Notes under the pieces: generated by a model
What the model saw: only the letters and a program-made list of their open reading frames with translations
Databases searched by the model: none
What the model was told of the DNA's origin: nothing
Shown: piece after piece, positions 35,617 to 44,241 of the stretch
Position numbering within the stretch: position 1 is the stretch's first letter
Layout of the letters: every line of letters starts with the position of its first letter
Made by a program: the position numbers and the translations under genes
Assembly: GCA_030429545.1 (NCBI GenBank)
Contig: JAUIFF010000011.1
Location: 1 to 64,000, forward strand
DNA: 64,000 bases
DNA from: Polyangia bacterium
Lineage (GTDB): Bacteria; Myxococcota_A; Polyangia; Nannocystales; Nannocystaceae
Direction of reading: 5' to 3'

Positions 35617-35857
35617 AGTCTTGGGGGCCGCCGTTTGGCGAGCATTGGGAGGGTGTCAGAGTTTGTGACAACAGGTCAAGCTTTGATCCAAACCCCAACC
35701 GCGGGCGAAAATCCGAACGCTCGCAATCTTCCCAGCCCTGGGAGCCCGGCTCGATCAACGTTTTTTAGCAAGCTTCATGAGTTGCACCGCGAGCGGTCAC
35801 AAGCCCGTCATGCCCGCCGCATCACAACCCATGCTTGCAGCTGCAGATATCCAAAAC

Positions 35858-37015
35858 TCAAGTTGGTGGGTGCAGGCTCTCAAAGATCTCGCGCGGCGAT
35901 AAAACGACGACGGTCGGCTCACCGAGCCGATAAAGCGCAATAAAACTAACCTTGCCGGCGGCTCGCTTTTTGTCGTGCAACATCGCATTTTCCACCGCTT
36001 CGCGGCGCGAACCCACCAGCCAGGTATCTAGATCTGTCGGCAGCCGAAGTGCCTGCAACGCGACGAGCATCTCCTGTTCAAACCCCTCGGCTGCCAGCCC
36101 GCGGCGTTCGGAAAGGCGTGCCGCGGCCCGCATCCCAAGCGCCACGGCTTCGCCGTGCGAGAGCCCGAAGTTTGAAGCCGACTCGATCGCATGACCGATC
36201 GTGTGCCCGAGGTTGAGAAGCACCCGCCCCTTGCCAGCTTCGCCCTGCTCCCACGGATCGCGCCCGACACAGGCGGCCTTGAGGGCGACCGAGGTCGCGA
36301 CCAGCCGCGACAGCACCGCAACATCCCGTTTGTAAATGGCCTCGGCGCTGGCGACCGCGTCCTTGAAGTGGTCGACCGAAAACAGTGCCCCATGTTTGAG
36401 CATCTCCGCGAGGCCACAGGTCAGCTCGCGGTCGGGCAAGGTCGCCAATGCTTGGGGGTCTATCAGCACGGCGAGGGGAAAATGAAAGGCCCCGAGCAGG
36501 TTCTTGCCGGCGGGCAGATCGACGGCAACCTTGCCGCCAACCGAGGCGTCGACCTGGGCCAGCAGCGAGGTCGGACACTGGATAAACGGGACGCCTCGCA
36601 TAAACAAAGCAGCCGCTAGCCCGGTCAGGTCCCCCACCACGCCACCTCCTAGGGCGACCACCGCATCGCGCCGGCCGAGACCACCCTGCAGCATTTGGTC
36701 GACGACTGCCATCATGCAGGCGGGGTTTTTGTTGACTTCGCCCGGCTCGATCTCGATGGCGATCACCCGCAGCCCTTCGGCCTCGAGACTGTTGCGGACC
36801 CGCTCGCCGTACAGCGGGTTGACATTCGCATCGCTGACGACGGCGACGGTCGAGGCCGATGGACGGCGCTGGCGCAACTCGGCACCTATCCGCGACAGGC
36901 AACCAGCGCCGACCAACACCGGATAGCTGCGTGGCTCGCCCGGCACGCGGACGTCCTGGACCAGTAGCTTGGACCGCTTACGTCGTGACTTCGGCGTCGA
37001 ACCTAACCCACCCAT
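35858..37015 (-). CDS. aroB: 3-dehydroquinate synthase
   Basis: A 385-residue NAD- and metal-dependent cyclase for the second shikimate-pathway step. Family features: VVALGGGVVGDLTGLAAALFMRG, CPTSLLAQVDASVGGKVAVD, GLAEMLKHGAL, LLNLGHTIGHAIES with metal-binding His, and HGEAVALGM; DDKKRAAGKVSFIAL near the end. The ATG at 37015 adds a basic tail (TPKSRRKRSK) before the core; earlier in-frame starts would overlap aroK. It follows aroK by 25 bases. Confidence 0.96.
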   Translation of the reverse strand: MGGLGSTPKSRRKRSKLLVQDVRVPGEPRSYPVLVGAGCLSRIGAELRQRRPSASTVAVVSDANVNPLYGERVRNSLEAEGLRVIAIEIEPGEVNKNPACMMAVVDQMLQGGLGRRDAVVALGGGVVGDLTGLAAALFMRGVPFIQCPTSLLAQVDASVGGKVAVDLPAGKNLLGAFHFPLAVLIDPQALATLPDRELTCGLAEMLKHGALFSVDHFKDAVASAEAIYKRDVAVLSRLVATSVALKAACVGRDPWEQGEAGKGRVLLNLGHTIGHAIESASNFGLSHGEAVALGMRAAARLSERRGLAAEGFEQEMLVALQALRLPTDLDTWLVGSRREAVENAMLHDKKRAAGKVSFIALYRLGEPTVVVLSPREIFESLHPPT

Positions 37016-37040
37016 TGCACTCACCTTCGGCTTTCGAGGC

Positions 37041-37595
37041 TCATGATCCGTACGCCGCGATCGCCCCGGCGACCCGCTCGACACAGACCTCTAAACTCGT
37101 GTCTGCATCGACTGTCAACGTCGCCGAACCGTAGGCTAAACAACGGTCGGCAAGCAGCTGTTGAAGACGGCCCTTCACTTCGGCGAGCGTACCACTCAGC
37201 AGGGGCCTGTTTCCAAGGTCATCCGAGCGCATCAATCGCGCGGCCAAGCGTTCGACGGGTACGTCTAAGTGCACCACATGCCCTACCGACCGCATTAGCT
37301 CGCGGTTGCGAGGTGCCACCACCACACCTCCACCGGTGGCGACAACGACTGTGCGAGCACTCACCCCTGGCTCGCGCACAAGTGATGCGAGCGCAGCGGT
37401 TTCACGACTGCGAAACCATGACTCACCGATGGCAAACATTTCCGGAATCGTGATGCCAAACATGCGTTCGACCCGGGCATCGAGATCAACCCACGGGGCC
37501 TGCCAACGCGCGGCCAACAGGGGAGCTATCGTCGACTTCCCCGACCCCATCATGCCGGTCAAGAACACGGGACGTCCGGGTGGTTGGGCAGGCAT
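37041..37595 (-). CDS. aroK: shikimate kinase
   Basis: A 184-residue kinase that makes shikimate 3-phosphate. Walker A GMMGSGKS is at 14-21; DLDARVE carries the shikimate-binding Asp; FRSRETAAL has the binding Arg; ATGGGVV is the glycine triad; RPLL lies in the lid. It is the first gene of the leftward aroK-aroB-roadblock-aroQ-accB-accC-TPR string. aroK-aroB order is conserved widely. An HTH regulator gene lies 178 bases upstream on the same strand. Confidence 0.96.
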   Translation of the reverse strand: MPAQPPGRPVFLTGMMGSGKSTIAPLLAARWQAPWVDLDARVERMFGITIPEMFAIGESWFRSRETAALASLVREPGVSARTVVVATGGGVVVAPRNRELMRSVGHVVHLDVPVERLAARLMRSDDLGNRPLLSGTLAEVKGRLQQLLADRCLAYGSATLTVDADTSLEVCVERVAGAIAAYGS

Positions 37596-37773
37596 GTCCA
37601 GGCGGTTTTAAAGAAGCCCGGCCCGGTTGTGCAAGCACTGAATCGACGGTCAAGCGGAACGCAAAACTGCGCCCACTTTGGTACGTTATGGCCCCGTGTG
37701 TTCGCCGACTAAATTGATGTAGGCACAACCCGAAGTGACAAGGAAATCACAGCAGGGACCGATCCTGGTCGGT

Positions 37774-38208
37774 TTAGTTTTGTTTGTCGACGTCGGGGCC
37801 AAACACTTTGCCGCGCTGGGACGGGTGCAAGCCGAGGGCCTCTAGGATCTTGCGTTTGGTATCCATCCGACATGGGCAACCGGCCTCGACACGGTTGATC
37901 GTCAGTGGACTGACGCCGGCCCGTCGCGCGAGTTCGGCCTTACTCATCATCGCTTCTTGGCGAAGCTTGCGGACGTTGTTGGGGTACATCCCGGCCCGCG
38001 ATTTGGTTTTCGGCTTGGCCGGTGCGGGTGTTGGCACGGTCGTCGCAGGAGTCGACGCCGGCGCTGCAGTCGTTGCCGCGGGCGTCGTCGCGGACGACGG
38101 TTGTTTGACCGCAACCTGCGGTTCAGAGGCTGCCGGTTGCGCCGATTTGAGGTCGGGCGTTGGGTTGGGAGCTGTCGGCTCAGTCTTGGTCGTCGCGTCG
38201 ATCACCAA
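37774..38208 (-). CDS. helix-turn-helix (Xre-type) regulator with Ala/Pro/Thr-rich N-terminus
   Basis: A 144-residue protein. Residues 1-70 are low complexity, rich in Ala, Pro and Thr. The C-terminal half is a compact Xre/Cro-type DNA-binding domain: NNVRKLRQEAMMSKAELARRAGVSPLTINRVEAG, then RKILEALGLHP. CPCRMD after the recognition helix is an unusual Cys pair. Upstream lies an AT-rich region with direct repeats that could be its target. Whether it controls aroK downstream or glpK, which diverges upstream, is not known. Confidence 0.85.
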   Translation of the reverse strand: MVIDATTKTEPTAPNPTPDLKSAQPAASEPQVAVKQPSSATTPAATTAAPASTPATTVPTPAPAKPKTKSRAGMYPNNVRKLRQEAMMSKAELARRAGVSPLTINRVEAGCPCRMDTKRKILEALGLHPSQRGKVFGPDVDKQN

Positions 38209-38607
38209 TCAAGTCATCCGCAGGGGCCCGAATATTGTCTGCCGGCGGGTATAGGGAGTCAACGCGTTCGTTCTTTAACAGTGATAGGTAAATGAACGAT
38301 AGTGATAGGGATTTGATATGTAATTAACGTAACACGATCACATGTCGCAGTTGCGCGAAAACATCACATCAAAGCCCTAAGCTTTTGATTTAAATAGATT
38401 TTATCTCAGTTTTTCACCATCAAAAAGCGCTCAATGCGCGGACTGGCTCGAACGGGAGATGTCTCTCTGAGCGTGCGCAAAAATGGTCGTCAGGCGATGT
38501 GATCAGGCTCCACAAGGCACGATCTAACTGGATTTCGCGAGGTGATCCCGTGCGCAGTTTCGAATTGAACCACACGACCGACCATGATGGATTGACCGCG
38601 GAGCCCC
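38209..38607. promoter_or_regulatory. AT-rich divergent region between the HTH gene and glpK
   Basis: About 400 bases with a markedly AT-rich part at 38270-38425. AGTGATAGG occurs twice (about 38279 and 38301), and TTTGATTTAAATAGATTTTATC follows near 38390. Such composition is exceptional in this G+C-rich window and fits a shared promoter/operator region for the divergent HTH and glpK genes. No gene or RNA is recognised. Confidence 0.45.
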
Positions 38608-40095
38608 ATGCAATCACCCGATCTTCTCCTCGCCATCGACCAGGGCACCACCGGAAGCACCTGCCTTTTGGTCGACCAAAACCTTCGTGTCCTCGCCCGG
38701 AAAAACCGGGAGTTTCCCCAGCACTTTCCCAAACCCGGATGGGTCGAACACGATCCGGACGAGGTCTGGGCTTCGGTGTGTTCGACCCTCGCCGAGGTCA
38801 TGGCGATGTCGGGCGTCGACCCCAAGCGGATCGCTGCGATCGGCATCACCAACCAGCGCGAGACCTCGCTGATTTGGGATCGCAAAACCGGCAGACCGCT
38901 TCACCGCGCACTTGTTTGGCAGGACCGGCGAACCGCCGGGCACTGTGAACAACTCAAGCGTGCCGGTCATGAAGACCTGGTCCGCCAACGCACGGGCCTG
39001 GTCCTCGACCCGTACTTTTCGGGCACCAAGCTCGCGTGGGTACTCGACCATGTCGACGGTGCCCGTGCGCGGGCGCAGTCTGGTGAACTCGCCGCCGGCA
39101 CGATCGACACCTACCTCGTGTGGCGCATGACCAACGGCGACGTGCATGCCACCGAACCGAGCAATGCCTCTCGCACCCTGCTGTGGCCGCTTGCCGGTGG
39201 TGGTTGGGACGACGAGATGTGCCGGTTGCTCAACGTTCCCAAACAACTTCTACCCGACGTGCGGCCGTGCAACGCCAACTTCGGAACCACCAAAAACGTC
39301 CCGGGGCTGCCCGACGGCATCCCGATTCATGGGATTGCCGGTGACCAACAGGCGGCGTTGTTCGGCCAGGCCTGCTTTGCCCCCGGCGAGGCCAAGTGCA
39401 CCTACGGGACCGGTGCGTTTGTCATGCTCAACACCGGTACCAGCCCGGTGATTTCCCGGCATGGCCTGCTCACAACCGTCGGTTGGCAGCTCGGCGAGAC
39501 CACCACCTACTGCCTCGAAGGCAGTTCGTTTATGGCGGGTGCGGTCGTTCAATGGCTGCGCGACGGCCTGCAGTTTTTTGCCACCGCCCCGGAGGTTGAG
39601 GCGATGGCTGCAAGTGTGCCCGACAGTGGCGGGGTGGTGTTGGTTCCGGCCCATGCTGGCCTCGGTGCTCCGTACTGGCGCCCCCACGCCCGCGGTTTGA
39701 TTTCGGGTTTGACCCGCGGCACCACCAAAGCCCACATCGCGCGCGCAGCGCTCGAAGGGATTGCTCTGCAGATCACCGACTTACTCGCCGCGATGGAAGC
39801 CGATATGGGCGGCAAGCTCTCACAACTGCGCGTCGACGGCGGGGCTGCGGCAAATAACTTGCTTATGCAACTACAGGCCGACCTCCTCGACGTTCCGCTC
39901 GCCCGGCCCAAAAACCTCGAAACAACCGCCCTCGGAGCTCTCATGATGGCCGGTTTGGGTATTGGCATGTGGTCGGACATCGGCGACCTCAAGCGTGCCT
40001 GGGACGGTGACCGCGAGTTTACGCCCAACCACGAAAACCCGCAGATCGACGAGCTCAAGCAGCACTGGGTCGCTGCCCTCAAGATCTGCCAATAG
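38608..40095 (+). CDS. glpK: glycerol kinase
   Basis: A 495-residue FGGY-family kinase that forms glycerol 3-phosphate. It has AIDQGTTGSTCLLVD at the start, GITNQRETSLIWDRKTG, ALVWQDRRT, the signature GTGAFVMLNTGTSPV, and the C-terminal RVDGGAAANNLLMQLQADLL. Full length. No glpF, glpD or glpR neighbour exists; the nearest regulator is the divergent HTH protein 400 bases upstream. Confidence 0.97.
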   Translation: MQSPDLLLAIDQGTTGSTCLLVDQNLRVLARKNREFPQHFPKPGWVEHDPDEVWASVCSTLAEVMAMSGVDPKRIAAIGITNQRETSLIWDRKTGRPLHRALVWQDRRTAGHCEQLKRAGHEDLVRQRTGLVLDPYFSGTKLAWVLDHVDGARARAQSGELAAGTIDTYLVWRMTNGDVHATEPSNASRTLLWPLAGGGWDDEMCRLLNVPKQLLPDVRPCNANFGTTKNVPGLPDGIPIHGIAGDQQAALFGQACFAPGEAKCTYGTGAFVMLNTGTSPVISRHGLLTTVGWQLGETTTYCLEGSSFMAGAVVQWLRDGLQFFATAPEVEAMAASVPDSGGVVLVPAHAGLGAPYWRPHARGLISGLTRGTTKAHIARAALEGIALQITDLLAAMEADMGGKLSQLRVDGGAAANNLLMQLQADLLDVPLARPKNLETTALGALMMAGLGIGMWSDIGDLKRAWDGDREFTPNHENPQIDELKQHWVAALKICQ

Positions 40096-40139
40096 GCACT
40101 CCGGCGTTTCGCACCCGACAGTCGGCCCGGGTCGATGAC

Positions 40140-40811
40140 CTACGGCGTGTCGGGTGACCCGTGAAACACCTCGAGCGGCCCGCTTGCTTCGAGATCGAGC
40201 CGCAGTTCAACCTCCATCAACGAGCGCGACCGCTGTTGGACAGGCCCTGGAAACGAACAGGTCTGCAGGCGAATCGCCTGGCCCGCCCGACGTTTTTGTG
40301 CACATGCACTGATCTCGTTGATCCGCAAAAACCACCGGTCCATCAGTTCAAGCCGTCGAGCTTCTGGATTGGCGACCAGGGCAACCGGCACGGCAAACCG
40401 CACATGAATTTTGGGTTTTTGGCGCGCGGCTTCTGACGCCGCCGACTCGGTCAACGCACACAGGGCCGTCACCAGGCGCGCCCGTCCCCAAAAACTCAAC
40501 TCGGCTGCCAGCGGGATATCGATATGCCCGGTGACCGTCGGTTGCAGCGCATCGTCGCTACGGCTTTTGAGCTTTTGCTGCCGCTGCAGGCGAAACCCGT
40601 AAAAGTGAACCTGGGCAGCTGGCAGTGCCGACGAGATTGCGACCGTCAACGAACCGCCGGCACGTTCGAGAGCGGCTAGCCCTGCGCGTCCGGAATGGTC
40701 GTCGACCATTGCCGAGAACGTCGCGCGCAGGACATCGGGCACCACAACCATGGTCGCCGGTCCGGCAGGTTCGAGTGCGGGGGGCAAAACCGCGGGTATG
40801 GTCTTCATCAC
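40140..40811 (-). CDS. unknown protein, weakly SIMPL/DUF541-like
   Basis: A 223-residue protein I do not confidently recognise. The segment VVVPDVLRATFSAMV near the start, the paired helices GLAALERAGGSLTVAISSAL, and KIHVRFAVPVALVANPEARRLELMDRW resemble the strand/helix pattern of SIMPL-domain proteins, but no defining motif is present. No signal peptide. It is convergent with glpK, 44 bases apart, and has no close partner upstream. ATGs at 40811 and 40808 are both possible starts. Confidence 0.6.
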   Translation of the reverse strand: MMKTIPAVLPPALEPAGPATMVVVPDVLRATFSAMVDDHSGRAGLAALERAGGSLTVAISSALPAAQVHFYGFRLQRQQKLKSRSDDALQPTVTGHIDIPLAAELSFWGRARLVTALCALTESAASEAARQKPKIHVRFAVPVALVANPEARRLELMDRWFLRINEISACAQKRRAGQAIRLQTCSFPGPVQQRSRSLMEVELRLDLEASGPLEVFHGSPDTP

Positions 40812-41268
40812 GTCCGAGTATACCCGCCCCCTCGGTGCCGTCCGACGCTAGGTTACGAGCGGTCGCGAACGCTCGGGCAAAAAAATTGTCTATACACCAT
40901 TAACGACTTCACCCTAAAAACCGCCTAGGCAGCGAACGGTGCCGCTTCCCGTAGCTGTGCGCGAGCGCAAAAACCCGACCAGCCCGGGCGCATTTGTGCT
41001 GGTCCACACCGTAGCTCGCCCAAGTGCGGTCCGCGTGACGGCGAACATGTTGGGCGCGCGAACGGTCGGCGAGTAGGCGGGCGAGCGCTGGTAGCTCGCA
41101 AGTGTTGAACCGCTATCCCCCGCCGCTTGCCAGCAGGCCGTGTCCACGAGGTGGGTGCAGCGTTGGGGTGGCAGGCAGACCGACTGACCAACCGGACCCG
41201 AACGCCCGGGCAGACCTCGCGAGTTTGATGTATCATCAATAAAATCGAAGTTGAGAGCGTGTCCACTG
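40812..41268. other. intergenic region between unknown gene and mscS
   Basis: No convincing gene. A frame on the minus strand (40914-41354) overlaps the mscS end and gives a Cys/Arg-rich product with no pattern. TGTCTATACA, a one-mismatch form of the dispersed palindrome, occurs at 40887 in the promoter-proximal part for the gene at 40140-40811. Confidence 0.45.
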
Positions 41269-42192
41269 TTAAGCACCTTGCGCAACCTCCTGGTCGCGGC
41301 CGACAACCCGCAGTGAGCTGCTGAGGGCTTCACCTCCGACCTCGGCTGCACCAAAATCGAGGGTGCGAATCGGGAACGGAATGGTGATCCCCGCCGAGTC
41401 GAACGCTTCCTTGAGCAGGATAATCGCCTCCGAACGTGCCGCTAAAAACGCATCCTGTTCGGCGTTGTCGAGCCAAAACCGCAACGAGAAGTTGATCGAC
41501 GAGTCGCCAAACCCGGTGTAGTAAACCTCGACATCGCGGCTTTGGTCGCGTGTGCTGCAGGCTTTGACTGCCTTGAGCGCCACATCCCGTGCGGTCCGCA
41601 GGTCGTCGCTGTAGGCGACCCCAACCTCTAGCTCCACGCGACGATGATCGGTCCGCGTGTAGTTGATGATCTTGTTTTGAAACACCTCTTTATTCGGCAG
41701 CGTAACCGTCAGCCCATCGAAGGTCGTGATCTCTGTCGCCCGCAGCTCAATCTTTTGGACATGACCCGTTTCGCCACCAACCTCGACGAGGTCACCATCG
41801 GCAAATGGACGGCGAAACACCATCAAGATGCCGGAGACAAAGTTGGCCGCGATATCCTGAAACGCAAAACCGAGGGCTAAACCGACAACCCCAACACCGG
41901 CGAGCAACGAGGTGACGGTTTTGTCGAGATGCAGCAGCCCGAGGGCGATAAACGTACCGACCAGCAACACCGCAAGTCGGCTCAGGGTCGCAAACAGTTC
42001 ACAGATCGTCCGGTGGGCCGTCAGCCGGCCAACAATTTTGTAGATGGCCCGTTGGACATATTTAGAGGCAAAGCCAAAAACCGTCACGACCAAAACCGCC
42101 AACACTAGGTTGGGCAAAATGTCGACAAATCCGTGCAGCCACCCCTCTAAGTTGTCGAGAAGTCGCTGCAGCAACTGTTGGGTACTATCCAT
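41269..42192 (-). CDS. small-conductance mechanosensitive channel (MscS family)
   Basis: A 307-residue channel of the compact MscS type, opened by membrane tension to release solutes on osmotic down-shock. Three hydrophobic helices occupy about 25-120, the third being the pore-lining Gly/Ala-rich SLLAGVGVVGLALGFAFQDIAANFVSG. The beta domain follows with FADGDLVEVGGETGHVQKIELRAT and LPNKEVFQNKIINYT, then the alpha/beta tail. Length and layout match E. coli MscS. A single-gene unit. Confidence 0.95.
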   Translation of the reverse strand: MDSTQQLLQRLLDNLEGWLHGFVDILPNLVLAVLVVTVFGFASKYVQRAIYKIVGRLTAHRTICELFATLSRLAVLLVGTFIALGLLHLDKTVTSLLAGVGVVGLALGFAFQDIAANFVSGILMVFRRPFADGDLVEVGGETGHVQKIELRATEITTFDGLTVTLPNKEVFQNKIINYTRTDHRRVELEVGVAYSDDLRTARDVALKAVKACSTRDQSRDVEVYYTGFGDSSINFSLRFWLDNAEQDAFLAARSEAIILLKEAFDSAGITIPFPIRTLDFGAAEVGGEALSSSLRVVGRDQEVAQGA

Positions 42193-42404
42193 TTAGAAAA
42201 TCCTCCTGTGGGTTCGAGTTGAACAAAATGAGCGTTGAGGCTCCTTTGCAAGAAAACATGTATCACCACAAATCGCTGTGTTCGCGGATGTGGGAATGCG
42301 CGCCGGCACAAACCGTGAGGCCTCGCAACCTTTACACGTTAGCATGTCAACCGTTGTTTGTAAAGTCGGGGGAGTCGATGCTGGTACATCGACAATAAAT
42401 GTAC

Positions 42405-43478
42405 CTACACATTTTGTTCGCGTGTGAGCAACTCTCGCTTGCGTTCAATCCCCCAGCGGTACCCCGAAACCCGGCCATCACACCGCACCACGCGATGGCA
42501 GGGAATCGCCACTGCCAGCCGGTTGGTCGCACAGGCCCGGGCCACCGCCCGCGCGGCTTTTGGTCGACCGATCGCCGCCGCAATCTCACCATAGGTCGCG
42601 CGGGTGCCAGGCTTTATTTTTGTCAACGCATCCCACACCCGGCGTTGAAAAATCGTCCCGCGAATATCAAGGGGTAGCTGTCCCGGGGACCGCGTAGGCT
42701 CGTCGAGCAGGCCGACAACGAGGGCGACACGGCGTTCAAACTCAGGGTCCGAGCCTCGTAACTCACTCCCCCCGAAGCGCTGCATAAATTCCTCTAGCAG
42801 CCGTTGAGGGTCATCTCCCAGGGAAATTTCACACACGCCCGTGATGGTCGAAGCCACCAAAAACGCTCCGAGCGAGCACTGCCCAACAGCAAATGTAATC
42901 GCCTCCTCAGCGGTGCCACTGCGATAGGCTCGCGGCTTCATGCCCAGGATCTTATTTGCATGTGCATAAAGTCGACTGTCCGAACCAAAGCCTGCCTGGT
43001 GTAGCGCGCGGGTGACATCAACCTGGCCAGAGAGCTGAGCTCGCAACCGTTTGGCACGCACCTGTGTGGCGTACGCCCGCGGCGTCAGCCCAGTGGTTTT
43101 GACAAACACGCGGCGGACGTGGGATGGATGCTTGCCGGCCAGCTCGGCCAACTGCACAAGGGTTGGCGGCGTGGTGGCAGCCTCGATGTGGCGACATAGC
43201 CTGGTCACCCACGCGACCTCGCGGTGAGCCGGTGGCGGGTGGTCGGCGCGGCAGCGCTTGCACGCGCGAAAACCCGCCTGAGTGGCCGCTGCCGCGGTGG
43301 CAAAAATTTCGACATGCTCAGGCCTAGGCGTCCTCGCTGCGCACGACGGATAACAAAATACGCCCGTGGTCACGACGGCATAAAAAAACCCACCGTCACG
43401 ACTGTGATCGCGGTTTTTGATCGCCAGGTAACGGGGGTCGGTCGCGGTCAGGCTCATTGCTTGCACGCTAGCGAACAT
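42405..43478 (-). CDS. ada: bifunctional Ada: DNA-alkylation repair methyltransferase and activator
   Basis: A 357-residue protein. The N-terminal domain has the four zinc-binding Cys (42, 46, 73, 76), of which the first accepts methyl groups from phosphotriesters and switches on DNA binding. An AraC-type helix-turn-helix follows (TLVQLAELAGKHPSHVRRVF, DVTRALHQAGFGSDSRLY). The C-terminal O6-methylguanine methyltransferase has the acceptor Cys327 in PCHRVV and RAVARACATN. All parts are intact. The ATG at 43478 follows a GGAGG at 12 bases; ATGs at 43523 and 43457 are alternatives. No alkB is adjacent. Confidence 0.95.
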   Translation of the reverse strand: MFASVQAMSLTATDPRYLAIKNRDHSRDGGFFYAVVTTGVFCYPSCAARTPRPEHVEIFATAAAATQAGFRACKRCRADHPPPAHREVAWVTRLCRHIEAATTPPTLVQLAELAGKHPSHVRRVFVKTTGLTPRAYATQVRAKRLRAQLSGQVDVTRALHQAGFGSDSRLYAHANKILGMKPRAYRSGTAEEAITFAVGQCSLGAFLVASTITGVCEISLGDDPQRLLEEFMQRFGGSELRGSDPEFERRVALVVGLLDEPTRSPGQLPLDIRGTIFQRRVWDALTKIKPGTRATYGEIAAAIGRPKAARAVARACATNRLAVAIPCHRVVRCDGRVSGYRWGIERKRELLTREQNV

Positions 43479-43557
43479 CGCCGGCGCCCGCCCTCCGGTT
43501 TGTCGCAGCGAATTCAAATTCACAACAAAGTCGGGCCAAGCGACCTATCATCGTGGG

Positions 43558-44130
43558 GTGAGCTTCGATCCCGAGTTTGCGTTTGCCCGGGTGTTTGGGC
43601 GAATGGACGAGCCCGAACGCAGGTTGCTGCTGCTCGCCGTCCAAGGCGACGAGGGCCGGCGGGACTATGCCGCGTGGTTGGCAGCCCGCGACGACCCCCG
43701 GGCCGAGGTGCTCTCACTCGAGCTACAGCTTCGAGATCACGACGACCCGCAGGCCGCCAAGGAGTTGCAAACGCGACTTTCCACGATCGACCGCGAATGG
43801 TGGTGGTTGCTACAAACCTCGCGCATTCACAACTGTGGGGCCGCGACCAGCAAACCACCCAAGGTTCGCTTTCGCCTTCAGTGCACCCAGGAGTGGGCGG
43901 GCCTGCAGCCGACCGGTGACCCCAATGTCCGCCATTGCGAAAAGTGCGAGCAGCAGGTCTATCGCTGTTCAAACGGACAACAGGCCAACGCCCGGGCACT
44001 GGCCGGTGAGTGCATTGCCGTCGCGCCCGAAATGGCTCGCGCGCAGGCAACCGACGGGCCCGCGATGTTCGTCGGCCGCCCCGACTTTGTCGCAATGTGG
44101 GCCGAACGACTATTTTCGGGTCTCTCCTAG
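43558..44130 (+). CDS. TIGR02996-domain protein with a Cys-rich C-terminal motif
   Basis: A 190-residue cytoplasmic protein starting with GTG. Residues 20-60 (LLAVQGDEGRRDYAAWLAARDDPRAEVLSLEL) match the TIGR02996 domain, a short module common in large myxobacterial and planctomycete genomes whose function is unknown. After WWWLLQTSRIHNC the C-terminal half has NVRHCEKCEQQVYRCSN, a possible metal-binding Cys cluster, then ALAGECIAV. It is divergent from ada, sharing an 80-base promoter region, and is followed by the SGNH gene. Confidence 0.75.
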   Translation: MSFDPEFAFARVFGRMDEPERRLLLLAVQGDEGRRDYAAWLAARDDPRAEVLSLELQLRDHDDPQAAKELQTRLSTIDREWWWLLQTSRIHNCGAATSKPPKVRFRLQCTQEWAGLQPTGDPNVRHCEKCEQQVYRCSNGQQANARALAGECIAVAPEMARAQATDGPAMFVGRPDFVAMWAERLFSGLS

Positions 44131-44241
44131 CATTCGACTACGTTCGTTCGCGACGAGCTCACAGGCCCATGGGTGGTTCGGCGGTACAATCTCAAACCAC
44201 CTGAAATCAACCCCGGTACCTCATCCGTACAAGTAGTCGCA

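Noticed and set aside
38270..38425. AT-rich island as a replication origin
   Set aside because: No dnaA, parA or parB gene is near and no clustered DnaA boxes were seen; a divergent promoter region explains it better.
40914..41354. A 146-codon minus-strand frame between the unknown gene and mscS
   Set aside because: It overlaps the end of mscS and its product has no domain; likely chance.
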